Assembly: GCF_001425755.1 (NCBI RefSeq)
Contig: NZ_LMDH01000001.1
Span: forward strand, 1,276,474-1,340,473
Direction of reading: 5' to 3'
From: Aeromicrobium sp. Root344
GTDB lineage: Bacteria > Actinomycetota > Actinomycetes > Propionibacteriales > Nocardioidaceae
Length of the DNA stretch: 64,000 nt
The notes below the pieces were generated by a model, which was not told the DNA's origin, did not search any database, and saw only the letters and a list, made by a program, of their open reading frames with translations. Position numbers and translations under genes: made by a program. The stretch's first letter is position 1; the number at the start of each line of letters is the position of its first letter. Below, piece after piece: positions 22,977 through 31,959 of this stretch.

Positions 22977-24824
22977 ATGTCGGCACGTCCGCTGCGCAGA
23001 ATTGCCAGCGTCACCTCAACCTTTGCGCTGGTCGCGGCCGGCATCGCCGTGTCCACCAGCGCTGCCACCGCAGCGCCACCGGCCCCGGGCTCCGACCCGT
23101 GTCCGGCCGCGCTGCCGATCGGCGACCTTGTCGCCGGCGTCACGACCGTGACCGGTCTCACGACGGTCAAGGGCACGACGCCCGAGGAGTTCCACGGCAC
23201 GTACGTCGGAACCATCGAGAACGGCATCGCACCCGGCCTCGACCTTCCGGTCTTCGACATGGAAGGCAGCCGCATCACCCACGCCGACGGCAGCGTCGAC
23301 GCCGGCATCTGGGCCGGCATGTCCGGCTCGCCGGTGTACGACGACGCCACAGGCGCCCTGGTGGGCGCCGTCTCGTACGGCTTCAGCTCGGTCGCCAGCC
23401 CGCGCGCCGGCGTCACCCCCGCCACCTACATGTACGACCTCGCCAACCCGAAGTACGCGACGCTGTCGGCGGCACGCGGCACGGTGCGCGCCACGGCCAA
23501 GGAAGCCGACGCCATCGCGAAGGCCAGCGACGTGCCAGGTGCTCTCGGCACCGGGCACATCATCACGCCCAGCAAGCAGGTCAGCGGCATCGCCGCTGCC
23601 GCGGCCAACAAGATCGCGGCCAAGTCCCCGATGCTGCAGGCCAAGGCCCCCAACAAGTCCGGCGGCTTCCGCTCCGGCGGAGCGTCCCTGGGCGCCGACG
23701 CCGACTACCCGATCCAGGTGGGCGGCAACATCGCGACGACATTCTCCACCGGAGACGTCACGACCGCGGCCGTCGGCACCGTCACCGCGATCTGCGGCAA
23801 CAAGGTGTTCGCCTACGGCCACCCGGACGAGTTCACCGGCAAGTCCACCGAGACGTTCAACGGCGCCAGCGCGGTCGACGTCCAGGAGGACGGCGGTCTC
23901 GACTCGTCCTACAAGATCGCGAACGTCGGCGCCGTCAAGGGCGTCATCAACCAGGACCGGCTCGCCGGCATCCTCGGCACACTCGGCCAGCAGCCCACCA
24001 ACATCGAGGTCGTCACGCACGCGACCGGCCTCGGTGACACCCGCGACGCGACGACCAACGTCGCGGTTCCCGCGGCGCTGTCGTACGTCGTGTCGGCCCA
24101 GGTCTACAACGACGCGGTCTCGCTGCTCAACCAGTTCTCGTCGGGCGACGCGACCATGACCTGGAAGATCCACTACACCCGCACGATCGACGGCGTCCCG
24201 ACGCCTGAGGTGTTCCAGCGGTCGCAGCGCGTGTCGGCGTTCGAGTTCTTCCCGGAGGAGGCGTCCTACCTGGCGGCCAGCGACGTCGAGGCGTTGGTCA
24301 CGAACGGTTTCGAGAAGGTCACCGTCTCCAAGGTCGAGGTCAACTCGGCCTTCCTGCCGGACTATCGCGCGTTCCGCACCGTGGGTGCGCAGGTGCTGAG
24401 CAAGGGCGTGTGGAAGAACATCAGCTCGGCGACGCCGATCAAGGCCAAGCCGGGCGCCACGCTGAGCCTGCGGGTCAAGCTCGCCGCGGCGAACTACCTG
24501 TCCGAGGTGGCGCCGACGACCGTCCCGTTCCAGATCAGGACGTCGGCGGGCGCCAAGGGCACCGGCTCGATCCGACTGACCGGCCAGTCCTACAGCTGGG
24601 ACGACGAGGAGGAGTTCGGCTTCGACGAGGGGGACGAGGAGATCGACGAGCCTCAGAGCCTCGACGAGCTGCTCGACCTGATCAAGCAGGAGCCGCGCGC
24701 GGACAACATCCTGCGTCGCTACCACCGCCCGAACACCTACTCCGAGCAGGACCTGTACGCCAACCTGCGGGGCCCGGGAATCGTCACCGGGTCCTTCGGC
24801 TTCAAGGTGTCGTTCGGCAGCTAG
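22977..24824 (+). CDS. Secreted SpoIVB-like (peptidase S55) domain protein
   Basis: 615 residues with a signal peptide (RRIASVTSTFALVAAGIAV, then Ala-rich to about residue 35). The S55/SpoIVB-type peptidase signature GMSGSPVYD places the likely catalytic Ser at 116, after GTYVGTIENG. A second half contains VFAYGHPDEFTG, as in SpoIVB-domain proteins. The C-terminal third (residues about 430-615) looks like beta-domains, ends in an acidic stretch DDEEEFGFDEGDEEIDEP and has a final helical-beta tail. In sporulating Bacilli this domain signals across a membrane; in non-sporulating actinobacteria its role is unknown. A terminator follows. Confidence 0.82.
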   Translation: MSARPLRRIASVTSTFALVAAGIAVSTSAATAAPPAPGSDPCPAALPIGDLVAGVTTVTGLTTVKGTTPEEFHGTYVGTIENGIAPGLDLPVFDMEGSRITHADGSVDAGIWAGMSGSPVYDDATGALVGAVSYGFSSVASPRAGVTPATYMYDLANPKYATLSAARGTVRATAKEADAIAKASDVPGALGTGHIITPSKQVSGIAAAAANKIAAKSPMLQAKAPNKSGGFRSGGASLGADADYPIQVGGNIATTFSTGDVTTAAVGTVTAICGNKVFAYGHPDEFTGKSTETFNGASAVDVQEDGGLDSSYKIANVGAVKGVINQDRLAGILGTLGQQPTNIEVVTHATGLGDTRDATTNVAVPAALSYVVSAQVYNDAVSLLNQFSSGDATMTWKIHYTRTIDGVPTPEVFQRSQRVSAFEFFPEEASYLAASDVEALVTNGFEKVTVSKVEVNSAFLPDYRAFRTVGAQVLSKGVWKNISSATPIKAKPGATLSLRVKLAAANYLSEVAPTTVPFQIRTSAGAKGTGSIRLTGQSYSWDDEEEFGFDEGDEEIDEPQSLDELLDLIKQEPRADNILRRYHRPNTYSEQDLYANLRGPGIVTGSFGFKVSFGS

Positions 24825-24837
24825 ACCGTACGGACGA

Positions 24838-24871
24838 GGGAGGGGCGGTGCCGCGAGGCGCCGCCCCTCCC
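24838..24871 (+). terminator. Terminator after S55 peptidase gene
   Basis: A perfect 11-bp stem, GGGAGGGGCGG (24838-24848) with CCGCCCCTCCC (24861-24871). The 12-nt loop can itself pair GCC with GGC. It lies 14 nt after the stop codon and 10 nt before a CRP-like site. Confidence 0.8.
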
Positions 24872-25059
24872 TGTCATACGTGTGACTATGTTCACCCCTT
24901 CCGACCAGCCCATACGCCGGATATGACACGTAAAGTCGGCTGAATCGTCATCGCCCGTCGGTGCCGATTCATCACACATCAGCTACCCGAGGCCCGCATG
25001 CCGAGGGAGTGCGAATCAATGCGCTTGGTTCGCGATGCGCGAGAAGGAAACGTTCATAC
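24872..25059 (+). promoter_or_regulatory. pckG control region with CRP/GlxR-like box
   Basis: This 188-bp region upstream of pckG contains TGTGA-CTATGT-TCACC at 24881-24896, matching the CRP/GlxR operator TGTGA-N6-TCACA at nine of ten defined bases. It is 164 nt upstream of the ATG. cAMP-CRP control of gluconeogenesis is plausible; whether the Crp-like protein in this window binds it is untested. No other clear elements were seen. Confidence 0.55.
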
Positions 25060-26880
25060 ATGTCCGCAGACACCGTCATATCCACCTACCGGACGACGCA
25101 CCCCAGGCTCCAGGCCTGGGTCGACGACGTCGCCGCCCTGACCAAGCCGGCCGCCATCCACTGGGTCGAAGGCACTCCCGAGGAATGGGTCACGCTGACC
25201 GATGACCTCGTCGCCTCCGGCACCTTCGTACGACTCGACGAGTCCAAGAAGCCCAACTCGTTCTGGTGCGCGTCCGACCCGAGCGACGTCGCTCGCGTCG
25301 AGGACCGCACCTACATCTGCAGCGTTGACGAGGCCGACTGCGGCCCGACCAACAACTGGATGGAGCCTTCGGACATGAAGGCGATCATGACGGACCTCTA
25401 TGACGGCTGCATGCAGGGCCGCACGATGTACGTCATCCCGTTCGTCATGGGCCACCTCGAGTCCAACAGCCCGATGTTCGGCGTCGAGATCACCGACTCC
25501 GCCTACGTCGTCGCGTCGATGACCGTCATGGCCCGCGTCGGCAAGACCGTGCTCGACAAGATCGAGGAGCTCGACGCGGACTACGTGCCGGCGCTGCACT
25601 CGATCGGGGCTCCGCTCGCCGACGGCCAGCAGGACGTCCCGTGGCCGTGCAACGACACCAAGTACATCGTCCAGTTCCCCGAGGAGCGGATGATCTGGTC
25701 GTTCGGCTCCGGCTACGGCGGAAACGCCCTGCTGGGCAAGAAGTGCTATTCGCTCCGCATCGCTTCGGTGATGGGCCGCGACGAGGGCTGGATGGCCGAG
25801 CACATGCTGATCCTCAAGCTCACGTCGCCCGAGAACGTCGTCAAGTACGTCGCCGCGGCGTTCCCGAGCGCGTGCGGCAAGACCAACCTCGCGATGGTCG
25901 AGCCGACCGTGCCGGGCTGGAAGGTCGAGACCATCGGCGACGACATCGCCTGGATCCGCGTCGGAGCCGACGGCCGCCTGTATGCCGTCAATCCCGAGTT
26001 CGGCCTGTTCGGCGTCGCCCCCGGCACCGGGTGGGACACCAACGCCAACGCGATGCGCACGATCGACCAGGGCAACTCGGTGTTCACCAACGTCGCGCTG
26101 ACCGACGACGGCGACGTGTGGTGGGAGGGCATGACCGACGAGCCGCCTGCGCACCTCACCGACTGGAAGGGCCGCGACTGGACTCCTGAGTCCGACGAGG
26201 TCTCGTCGCACCCCAACAGCCGGTTCTGCACGCCGATCAAGCAGTGCCCGACCCTCGCGGCCGAGTACGACGACCCCAACGGCGTACCGCTCGACGCGAT
26301 TCTGTTCGGCGGCCGTCGCAAGACGACGATCCCGCTCGTCACCGAGGCCCGCGACTGGACCCACGGCACGTTCATGGGCGCGACGCTGTCGTCGGAGACC
26401 ACGGCTGCCGCGACCGGCGCGGTCGGCGTCGTCCGCCGCGACCCGATGGCGATGCTGCCGTTCATCGGCTACGACGCCGGTGACTACTTCAGCCACTGGA
26501 TCAACATGGCCAAGAACAACGACGAGTCGAAGTTCCCCAAGATCTTCTACGTCAACTGGTTCCGGCGCGACGAGGACGGCGGGTTCCTGTGGCCCGGCTT
26601 CGGCGAGAACAGCCGCATCCTCAAGTACGTCATCGAGCGCGTCGAGGGCAAGGTCGAGGCGGTCGAGACGCCGATCGGCCTCGTGCCGGTCGCCGGCGCG
26701 ATCGACACGGACGGCCTCGACGTCACTGAGGAGCAGCTCGAGAAGGCCTTGCGCGTCGACGTCGACGAGTGGAAGGCCGAGATCCCGCAGATCAACGAGT
26801 GGTTCGAGAAGTTCGGCGACAAGCTGCCGACCGTGCTCTGGACCGAGCTCGACGGCCTGAAAGCCCGCCTCGAGGGCTGA
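25060..26880 (+). CDS. pckG: Phosphoenolpyruvate carboxykinase (GTP)
   Basis: 606 residues, the usual length for GTP-dependent PEPCK. It has the GTP-type P-loop [14 protein letters not shown] with the reactive Cys272, the substrate region [15 protein letters not shown], and the PEPCK-specific [12 protein letters not shown] and [19 protein letters not shown]. It converts oxaloacetate and GTP to PEP and CO2, the first committed step of gluconeogenesis. The ATG at 25060 has GAGAAGGA upstream. It appears monocistronic: a control region with a CRP-like box precedes it and a long palindrome follows. Confidence 0.97.
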   Translation: MSADTVISTYRTTHPRLQAWVDDVAALTKPAAIHWVEGTPEEWVTLTDDLVASGTFVRLDESKKPNSFWCASDPSDVARVEDRTYICSVDEADCGPTNNWMEPSDMKAIMTDLYDGCMQGRTMYVIPFVMGHLESNSPMFGVEITDSAYVVASMTVMARVGKTVLDKIEELDADYVPALHSIGAPLADGQQDVPWPCNDTKYIVQFPEERMIWSFGSGYGGNALLGKKCYSLRIASVMGRDEGWMAEHMLILKLTSPENVVKYVAAAFPSACGKTNLAMVEPTVPGWKVETIGDDIAWIRVGADGRLYAVNPEFGLFGVAPGTGWDTNANAMRTIDQGNSVFTNVALTDDGDVWWEGMTDEPPAHLTDWKGRDWTPESDEVSSHPNSRFCTPIKQCPTLAAEYDDPNGVPLDAILFGGRRKTTIPLVTEARDWTHGTFMGATLSSETTAAATGAVGVVRRDPMAMLPFIGYDAGDYFSHWINMAKNNDESKFPKIFYVNWFRRDEDGGFLWPGFGENSRILKYVIERVEGKVEAVETPIGLVPVAGAIDTDGLDVTEEQLEKALRVDVDEWKAEIPQINEWFEKFGDKLPTVLWTELDGLKARLEG

Positions 26881-26888
26881 CCGTTTCC

Positions 26889-26952
26889 CGCTGAGCCTGA
26901 CGTTTCTGCTGCGACACACCGTGTCATACCAGCAGAAACGTCAGGCTCAGCG
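26889..26952. repeat. 23-bp perfect inverted repeat (probable bidirectional terminator)
   Basis: Arms 26889-26911 and 26930-26952 are perfect reverse complements (23 bp; CGCTGAGCCTGACGTTTCTG begins the left arm). They enclose an 18-nt loop that contains a second mini-stem GACAC/GTGTC. It lies between convergent genes, 9 nt after the pckG stop and 3 nt before the oxidoreductase stop. It can fold identically on both transcripts. The stem is much longer than the other terminators in the window and has no T-run. Confidence 0.85.
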
Positions 26953-26955
26953 CGT

Positions 26956-27975
26956 TCAGGTGCGGGGTTTCCAGCCGATGGCGGGAAGCACGTGGTCGGC
27001 GAGGGCGCCCAGGAGCCGGGCGTTGTAGTCGACGCCGAGCTGGTTGGGCACCGTGAGCAGCAGGGAGTCAGCCTCGCGCACGGCGACATCGGCGGCGAGC
27101 TCCTCGGCCAGCGCGTCCGGCTCGCCGACGTACGACTTGCCGAACCTCGCGATCCCGCCGTCGAGGTGACCGATCTGGTCCTCGCCGCTGCGCTCACCGA
27201 AGTAGGCGCGGTCCTGGGCGTCGAGGATCGGGATGACGCTGCGGCTGACCGAGATCCGCGGCTCGCGCTCCCAGCCTGCGTCAGCCCACGTGGCCCGATA
27301 ACGCTGGATCTGCTCGAGCTGCAGCTCGTCGAACGGCACGCCCGTGTCCTCCGTGAGCAGCGTCGAGCTCATGAGGTTCATGCCCTGCTGGGCGGTCCAC
27401 TCAGCCGTCGCGCGGGTACCGGAACCCCACCAGATCCGATCGGGAAGCCCCGGCGACTGGGGCATGATCGGCAGCGGCGCCGACTGACCCGTCATCCTGG
27501 GGTCGGACATCACGACACCGGCGCCGGCGATCGCGTGCCGGAACAGCTCGGTGTGCGCCCGTGCCATGTCGGCATCGCTCTGGCCCTCCTCGGGCACGTG
27601 GCCGAACGACTCATAGCCGCGGATCGCGGTCTCGGGTGATCCTCGACTGATGCCGAGCTGGAGCCGGCCACCGCTGATCAGGTCGGCCGCTGCAGCGTCC
27701 TCGGCCATGTAGAGCGGGTTCTCGTAGCGCATGTCGATCACGCCGGTGCCGATCTCGATGCGGCTCGTACGGGCACCGACGGCGGCGAGCAGCGGGAACG
27801 GTGATGCCAGCTGGCGGGCGAAGTGGTGCACGCGGAAGAAGGCGCCGTCCAGCCCGAGCTCCTCGGCTGCGACCGCAAGGTCGATCGACTGCAGCAGGAC
27901 GTCGCCGGCCGTACGCGTCTGCGAGCCGGGCACGGCCTGGTAGTGGCCGAAGGACAGGAAGCCGACGTTCTTCAT
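26956..27975 (-). CDS. LLM-class flavin-dependent oxidoreductase
   Basis: 339 residues of the bacterial luciferase-like superfamily. The start VGFLSFGHYQAVPGSQTR is followed by AFFRVHHFARQLASPFPLLA, IEIGTGVIDMRYENPLYMAE and a flavin-pocket-like LQLGISRGSPE. Near the C-terminus is SYVGEPDALAEEL. These enzymes use FMN or F420 to oxidise small organic substrates; the true substrate is not evident. The ATG at 27975 starts a single-gene unit divergent from the gene at 28190. Its 3' end abuts the long palindrome. Confidence 0.88.
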   Translation of the reverse strand: MKNVGFLSFGHYQAVPGSQTRTAGDVLLQSIDLAVAAEELGLDGAFFRVHHFARQLASPFPLLAAVGARTSRIEIGTGVIDMRYENPLYMAEDAAAADLISGGRLQLGISRGSPETAIRGYESFGHVPEEGQSDADMARAHTELFRHAIAGAGVVMSDPRMTGQSAPLPIMPQSPGLPDRIWWGSGTRATAEWTAQQGMNLMSSTLLTEDTGVPFDELQLEQIQRYRATWADAGWEREPRISVSRSVIPILDAQDRAYFGERSGEDQIGHLDGGIARFGKSYVGEPDALAEELAADVAVREADSLLLTVPNQLGVDYNARLLGALADHVLPAIGWKPRT

Positions 27976-28189
27976 ACCCGGGTCAACGTCGAAGGAGCGT
28001 GGGCTGTTCCTACTAGGCCGTGCCGACCGATTCGCGGTCGATCAGGGTGCGTGGCATCCGCGCCCGACTGACAAGGCAGAGGAGGGAGGCGCACCGGGGT
28101 TGTGCGGCGACCGACGATAACGCAGTCAGACGGGATGCGGGGCCGCGGGCCCCGAGCGGGAATCGGTCGGCACGGCCTAGAGTGCTGGC
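27976..28189. other. Divergent intergenic region, no distinct element seen
   Basis: This 214-bp gap between the oxidoreductase and the glycerophosphotransferase-like gene must hold both promoters. I see no convincing -35/-10 pairs, hairpin or repeat. A CCCGGG-containing stretch near 27978 is the only local palindrome. Confidence 0.5.
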
Positions 28190-29551
28190 GTGATCGTCGC
28201 CGCCCTCCTCGTGCTCGTCCTGGGCCTCGCGACCGGCGTCGTCGCCCGCCGCAGCGCGTCCGCCCGCCCCCTACGCGCGGCCCACTTCCCCGGCCAACCG
28301 TCACATCTCGCCGACCGGCCACCGCTCCGGTTCCGGGTGTGGGCGTCGGTCGCCGCGTTGCTGACGGTCGTCGTGGTCATCGATGTGATGTTCCAGCCCG
28401 GCACGGCCCTGGTGATCGCCGTCGTCGGAGGGGTCGGGCTCGCAGCCATCGCCGGCACGATGCACCGGTACGCCCGGGAGTGCGACGAGGCTCGCCGCGC
28501 TGTAGAGGCGTACGCGCCGACGATCGCGATCCCCTATGCCGGCAAGGTCGGTGTGCACATCGGCATGTGGTCGCCGTGGGTCGAGCGCACCGGCGTGCTG
28601 TGGTGCATCGTCGCGCGTACGCCCGCGCTGTTCGGCCAGCTCGCCGAGATGTATCCGGACGTCCCGATCGTGCAGGGGCGGATTCCCGCGAGCGTACGCG
28701 GCGCGCTCTATCCCCATGGCGCAGCGGCCAACGCCGACTTCATCGCCGGCTCGTCGGCGACCCACGTCTTCCTCGGTCACGGCGACAGCGACAAGCCGCT
28801 GAGCGCGTCGGAGCGGGTGCTGCAGTACGACCTCGTCACCGTCGCGGGCCAGGCTGCGATCGAGCGGTTCGAAGCCGCCGGGCTGTCGATCCCGGCCGAC
28901 AGGGTGCGCATCATCGGCCGCCCGCAGACCGAGGGCATTGAGCCTGCGCACGGGCCGGTCCCGAAGCCGGCGACCGTCCTCTATGCACCGACCTGGCGGC
29001 ACGCCGACGACACCCTCAACGTCTCGTCGCTCGCGGTCGCCGACCAGGTCGTGCAGGCGCTGCTCGATCGTGGTTGCACCGTGGTGTTCCGCCGCCACTT
29101 CGCGGGGCAGAACCACGCGGGGGCCGAGGCCATGATCGTACGGGTCAACCAGCTGCTGGAGGCCGACGCGGCAGCGACCGGGCGACCGCATCGCGGCGGC
29201 CCGTTCGCGATGGAGGAGCCGCTCATCGACGCGTTCAACTCGGTCGACGCGATGGTCTCGGACGTGTCGGGCATCGTCGTGGACTTCATGGCAAGCGGCA
29301 AGCCATTGGTCATGTACGCCGCGCAGTACGCCGATCCCGAGGCGTTCCGCGCGGCGCACCCGTCGGCCGCGGCGGCGTACGTCATCGACCGCGACCTCGT
29401 ACGCCTGGACGACGCACTCGACGCGGCGCTCGGGAACGATCCGTTGGCGGGTGCGCGGGGCGAGCGCGCCGATCACTACCTCGGCGGGCCGAATCGCACC
29501 GACCCCGCACGGCGCTTCATGGACCTGGTCCGCGAGCTGTCGAGCTCCTAG
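28190..29551 (+). CDS. CDP-glycerol glycerophosphotransferase-like membrane protein
   Basis: 453 residues from a GTG at 28190. Two N-terminal membrane helices (AALLVLVLGLATGVVA and VAALLTVVVVIDVMF, then GTALVIAVVGGVGLAAIAG) precede the catalytic part. That part has FLGHGDSDKPLS, VLYAPTWRHAD (as in TagF/TagB-type GT-B enzymes), and DAMVSDVSGIVVDFMASGKP near residue 365. Relatives polymerise glycerol-phosphate or related wall polymers. It may build a teichoic-acid-like glycopolymer. The stop shares the CTAG with the convergent gene. It is isolated from the exopolysaccharide cluster. Confidence 0.8.
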   Translation: MIVAALLVLVLGLATGVVARRSASARPLRAAHFPGQPSHLADRPPLRFRVWASVAALLTVVVVIDVMFQPGTALVIAVVGGVGLAAIAGTMHRYARECDEARRAVEAYAPTIAIPYAGKVGVHIGMWSPWVERTGVLWCIVARTPALFGQLAEMYPDVPIVQGRIPASVRGALYPHGAAANADFIAGSSATHVFLGHGDSDKPLSASERVLQYDLVTVAGQAAIERFEAAGLSIPADRVRIIGRPQTEGIEPAHGPVPKPATVLYAPTWRHADDTLNVSSLAVADQVVQALLDRGCTVVFRRHFAGQNHAGAEAMIVRVNQLLEADAAATGRPHRGGPFAMEEPLIDAFNSVDAMVSDVSGIVVDFMASGKPLVMYAAQYADPEAFRAAHPSAAAAYVIDRDLVRLDDALDAALGNDPLAGARGERADHYLGGPNRTDPARRFMDLVRELSSS

Positions 29552-29799
29552 AAGACGTTCGCCAGCTGCCAGGCCAGCACCACGGCGCCGAGCAGCCGTC
29601 GAAACGGTGAAGCCCCACGCACCAGCTCGTCCAGACCCCACACGATCAGAGCGCCGGTCCCGATCCAGCGGAGCTCGGTGTCCCGCGAGTCGTAGGCGCT
29701 CGCGCGCAGGGCTGTCGCCGCCAGCCAGACCCACAGCGCCGGGTTGGGGAGCTGGATCACCACGAGTCGGCCGGAGCTGTCCCTGAAGAACCGACCCAT
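29548..29799 (-). CDS. Small hypothetical membrane protein
   Basis: 83 residues from the ATG at 29799, which overlaps the upstream TGA by 4 nt (ATGA). It has two or three hydrophobic stretches (PALWVWLAATALRASA, WIGTGALIVWGLDELV, LLGAVVLAWQLANVF). No family was recognised. The layout of a small helical membrane protein coupled to the gene at 29799-30350 suggests that they act together. Its stop codon is interleaved with that of the convergent gene on CTAG. Confidence 0.65.
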   Translation of the reverse strand: MGRFFRDSSGRLVVIQLPNPALWVWLAATALRASAYDSRDTELRWIGTGALIVWGLDELVRGASPFRRLLGAVVLAWQLANVF

Positions 29800-30350
29800 C
29801 ACCGGCACCAGACCTCGGCGACGGCGACGAAGGCGGAGGACGACGGCCGCCGGGGTTCGCCGCCGACCTGCGGCGCACCCGTGACCGCGTCACCGTCGAT
29901 CGTCAACGACGCCTGTCGACACGGCGCAAGCACGAGGCTCAGGCTGTGGTCGACCCCGCCGAGGAGGAAGCTGTCGGTCGCGAACGTACGCCGGTCGAGC
30001 ACGTCGGACATCCGGATCTCGAGTCCCTCCGCACGGGCGTTCAGTCCGGTCGTCAGGTCGATGTCGACGTCGACGGCCTGGCGCTCCGCCACCGGCTCGG
30101 GCCACGCGAGTCCGTCGGCCTCGGGGAAGTGCCGGACGAAGTCGCGCTCCAGCCAGGTCGCCAGCTCGACGTCCTCGCCCAGCACGCGAACGACACCGTC
30201 GCGCCACAGCACGATCGCGGTCCCCCTGCCGTGGATCGACCAGTCGACGCGCCACACCGAGACGTACGCCGTGAGGGTCTCGCCGTCGTACAGGCGCAGG
30301 CCGGGATTCGCGCCGACGAGCACCGGCGAGCGTGTGGCACCTGTGGACAT
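29799..30350 (-). CDS. Hypothetical protein, beta-rich
   Basis: 183 residues from the ATG at 30350. The sequence alternates beta-strand-like pieces (LTAYVSVWRVDWSIHGRGTA, IVLWRDGVVRVLG, SFLLGGVDHSLSLVLAPC) without a signal peptide or membrane helix. I do not recognise a family. The presumed ribosome-binding bases (GGGGAAGG) fall inside the right arm of the terminator-like hairpin at 30356-30396, so expression from read-through transcripts could be limited. It is coupled to the small membrane-protein gene downstream. Confidence 0.6.
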   Translation of the reverse strand: MSTGATRSPVLVGANPGLRLYDGETLTAYVSVWRVDWSIHGRGTAIVLWRDGVVRVLGEDVELATWLERDFVRHFPEADGLAWPEPVAERQAVDVDIDLTTGLNARAEGLEIRMSDVLDRRTFATDSFLLGGVDHSLSLVLAPCRQASLTIDGDAVTGAPQVGGEPRRPSSSAFVAVAEVWCR

Positions 30351-30355
30351 ACCGA

Positions 30356-30396
30356 AGCCTTCCCCTCGAGCCACAACGTAGCGGGAGGGGAAGGCT
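30356..30396 (-). terminator. Terminator of the MFS gene overlapping the next gene's RBS
   Basis: A perfect 12-bp stem: AGCCTTCCCCTC (30356-30367) with GAGGGGAAGGCT (30385-30396), and a 17-nt loop. It lies 9 nt after the MFS stop (minus strand) and 5 nt before the ATG at 30350. The proximal arm includes the Shine-Dalgarno-like GGGGAAGG, so folding would hide it. Confidence 0.7.
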
Positions 30397-30405
30397 CAGT
30401 GGTGG

Positions 30406-31854
30406 TCAGGCGGTGGCGGGTTCCATGACCGACTCCGGGGACGGGTCCTGCACGAGCTGCTCCTCGAGCTTCTTGGCCGAGATCGTCGGGATCGCCAGTC
30501 CGGCGATCGCCGCGAGCAGCAGCGCACCGCCGAGGACTGCGAAGCCGGCGGTGTAGCCGATCTCCTTGGGGAACCCGCTGGGCAGGAAGTGCGCCGTGAC
30601 GATGCTGGCCATGACCGCCGTGCCGACCGAGCCGCCGATGGTCCGGATGTTGGCGTTCATGCCACTCGCGACACCGGTCTGCTCGGGCGGGACCGCGCCG
30701 ACGATGAGCCCGGCGAGGCACGCGAATGCCAGGCCGATGCCAACGCCGGTGATGCCGTTGGCGACCGCGATCTGCGTCTTGGTGTCGTGCATGTAGGCCA
30801 GCATGAACATGCCGACCGCACCGAGGGCCGAGCCGAACACGACGACGGTCTTGGGGCCGATCCGGCGTGCGATCGATGCGGCGACGAGGCCAGTCAGGAA
30901 CGTCGCGACCGCCGACGGCAGCATCAGCATGCCCGACTCGGTGACGCTGGACCCGAAGCCGTACCCGTTGGCGCTCGGCGTCTGGTTGAACTGCGGGATG
31001 AAGCCGAACGACGCGTACATGCCGATGCCGACGAGCAGTGCCACGAGGTTGGTGGTCCAGACGCCCGGCAGACGCATCATGCGCATGTCGATCAACGGCA
31101 CGGTGGCACGCTGCTCGACCTGGATCCACGCCACCATCAGCACCACCGCGAGCACGAGGAGGCCGATCGTACGACCGGAGCCCCAGCCCCACTTCGGCGC
31201 TTCGCTGAGGGCGAGCAGGAGCGCGACGAGCCAGCTCGACAGCAGGATCGCCGGCAGCACCGAGATGCGGCCGGGGGTGCGGACCGGCGACTCGGGGACG
31301 AAGAGGATCGAGGCCACGGCCGCGATCGAGGTGACGATGAACGGCAGCCAGAACAGCCAGTGGTAGCCGAGGCCAGACACGATCGGGCCGGCCAGCACGA
31401 TGCCGGCACCGAAGCCGACCGCGAGCAGCGACGAGACGACGCTGACCGCGCCACCGACCTTGTGGGTGGGGAACTCGTCGCGAATGATGCCGAAGGCCAA
31501 CGGGAGGACACCACCGCCGACGCCCTGGATGATGCGGGCGATGATCAGGACGCCGATGCTGCCGGCCAGCGCCGCGAGCAGCGAACCGGCGGCGAGGGCC
31601 ACGAGCGACAGGACGAGGAGGCGCTCCTTGCCGAAGGCGTCGCCCAGCCGGCCCATGATGGGCGTGAAGACCGAGGCCGACAGGAGGTAGGCCGTCAGGA
31701 CCCAGGTCACGGTGTTCTGGTCGGTGTTGAGCTCGTGCTCGATCTCGGACAGCACCGGGATCGTGAGCGACTGCATGAGCGAGTAGGACGACACCGCCAC
31801 CGCGAGCACGGCGAAGGTCAGCCAGTAGTGAGTGCGTCGGGTCGACGAAGGCAC
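30406..31854 (-). CDS. DHA2-family MFS transporter (drug efflux type)
   Basis: 482 residues from a GTG at 31854, which has AAGGA 7 nt upstream. About 14 membrane helices are visible, the number typical of the DHA2 (EmrB/QacA) group. Motif A is GRLGDAFGKERLLV, motif B RIIQGVGGGVLPLA, and a motif-C-like GFGAGIVLAGPIVSGLGYHW segment is present. It likely exports hydrophobic or cationic compounds by proton antiport. No adjacent TetR regulator is present. The tail ends in a short cytoplasmic acidic stretch. A strong hairpin follows. Confidence 0.92.
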   Translation of the reverse strand: MPSSTRRTHYWLTFAVLAVAVSSYSLMQSLTIPVLSEIEHELNTDQNTVTWVLTAYLLSASVFTPIMGRLGDAFGKERLLVLSLVALAAGSLLAALAGSIGVLIIARIIQGVGGGVLPLAFGIIRDEFPTHKVGGAVSVVSSLLAVGFGAGIVLAGPIVSGLGYHWLFWLPFIVTSIAAVASILFVPESPVRTPGRISVLPAILLSSWLVALLLALSEAPKWGWGSGRTIGLLVLAVVLMVAWIQVEQRATVPLIDMRMMRLPGVWTTNLVALLVGIGMYASFGFIPQFNQTPSANGYGFGSSVTESGMLMLPSAVATFLTGLVAASIARRIGPKTVVVFGSALGAVGMFMLAYMHDTKTQIAVANGITGVGIGLAFACLAGLIVGAVPPEQTGVASGMNANIRTIGGSVGTAVMASIVTAHFLPSGFPKEIGYTAGFAVLGGALLLAAIAGLAIPTISAKKLEEQLVQDPSPESVMEPATA

Positions 31855-31959
31855 AGGAGAATCCTTGGGAAGAGCGTGGCGGGTTCGAAGCAGGTGATTG
31901 CTCCGCGCAACCAACTATACGGAGGTCTTCTCCGGATGGCTACGTGCGCCTCGTCACCC

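Noticed and set aside
23016-24929. 637-codon open frame antisense to the S55 peptidase gene
   Set aside because: It is a GC-rich shadow frame (Arg/Asp/Val-rich, no motif), lies opposite a gene with signal peptide and active-site motif, and has no credible start signal.
25054-26919. 621-codon open frame antisense to pckG
   Set aside because: Shadow of pckG: low-complexity Arg/Asp/Val sequence and no recognisable domain.
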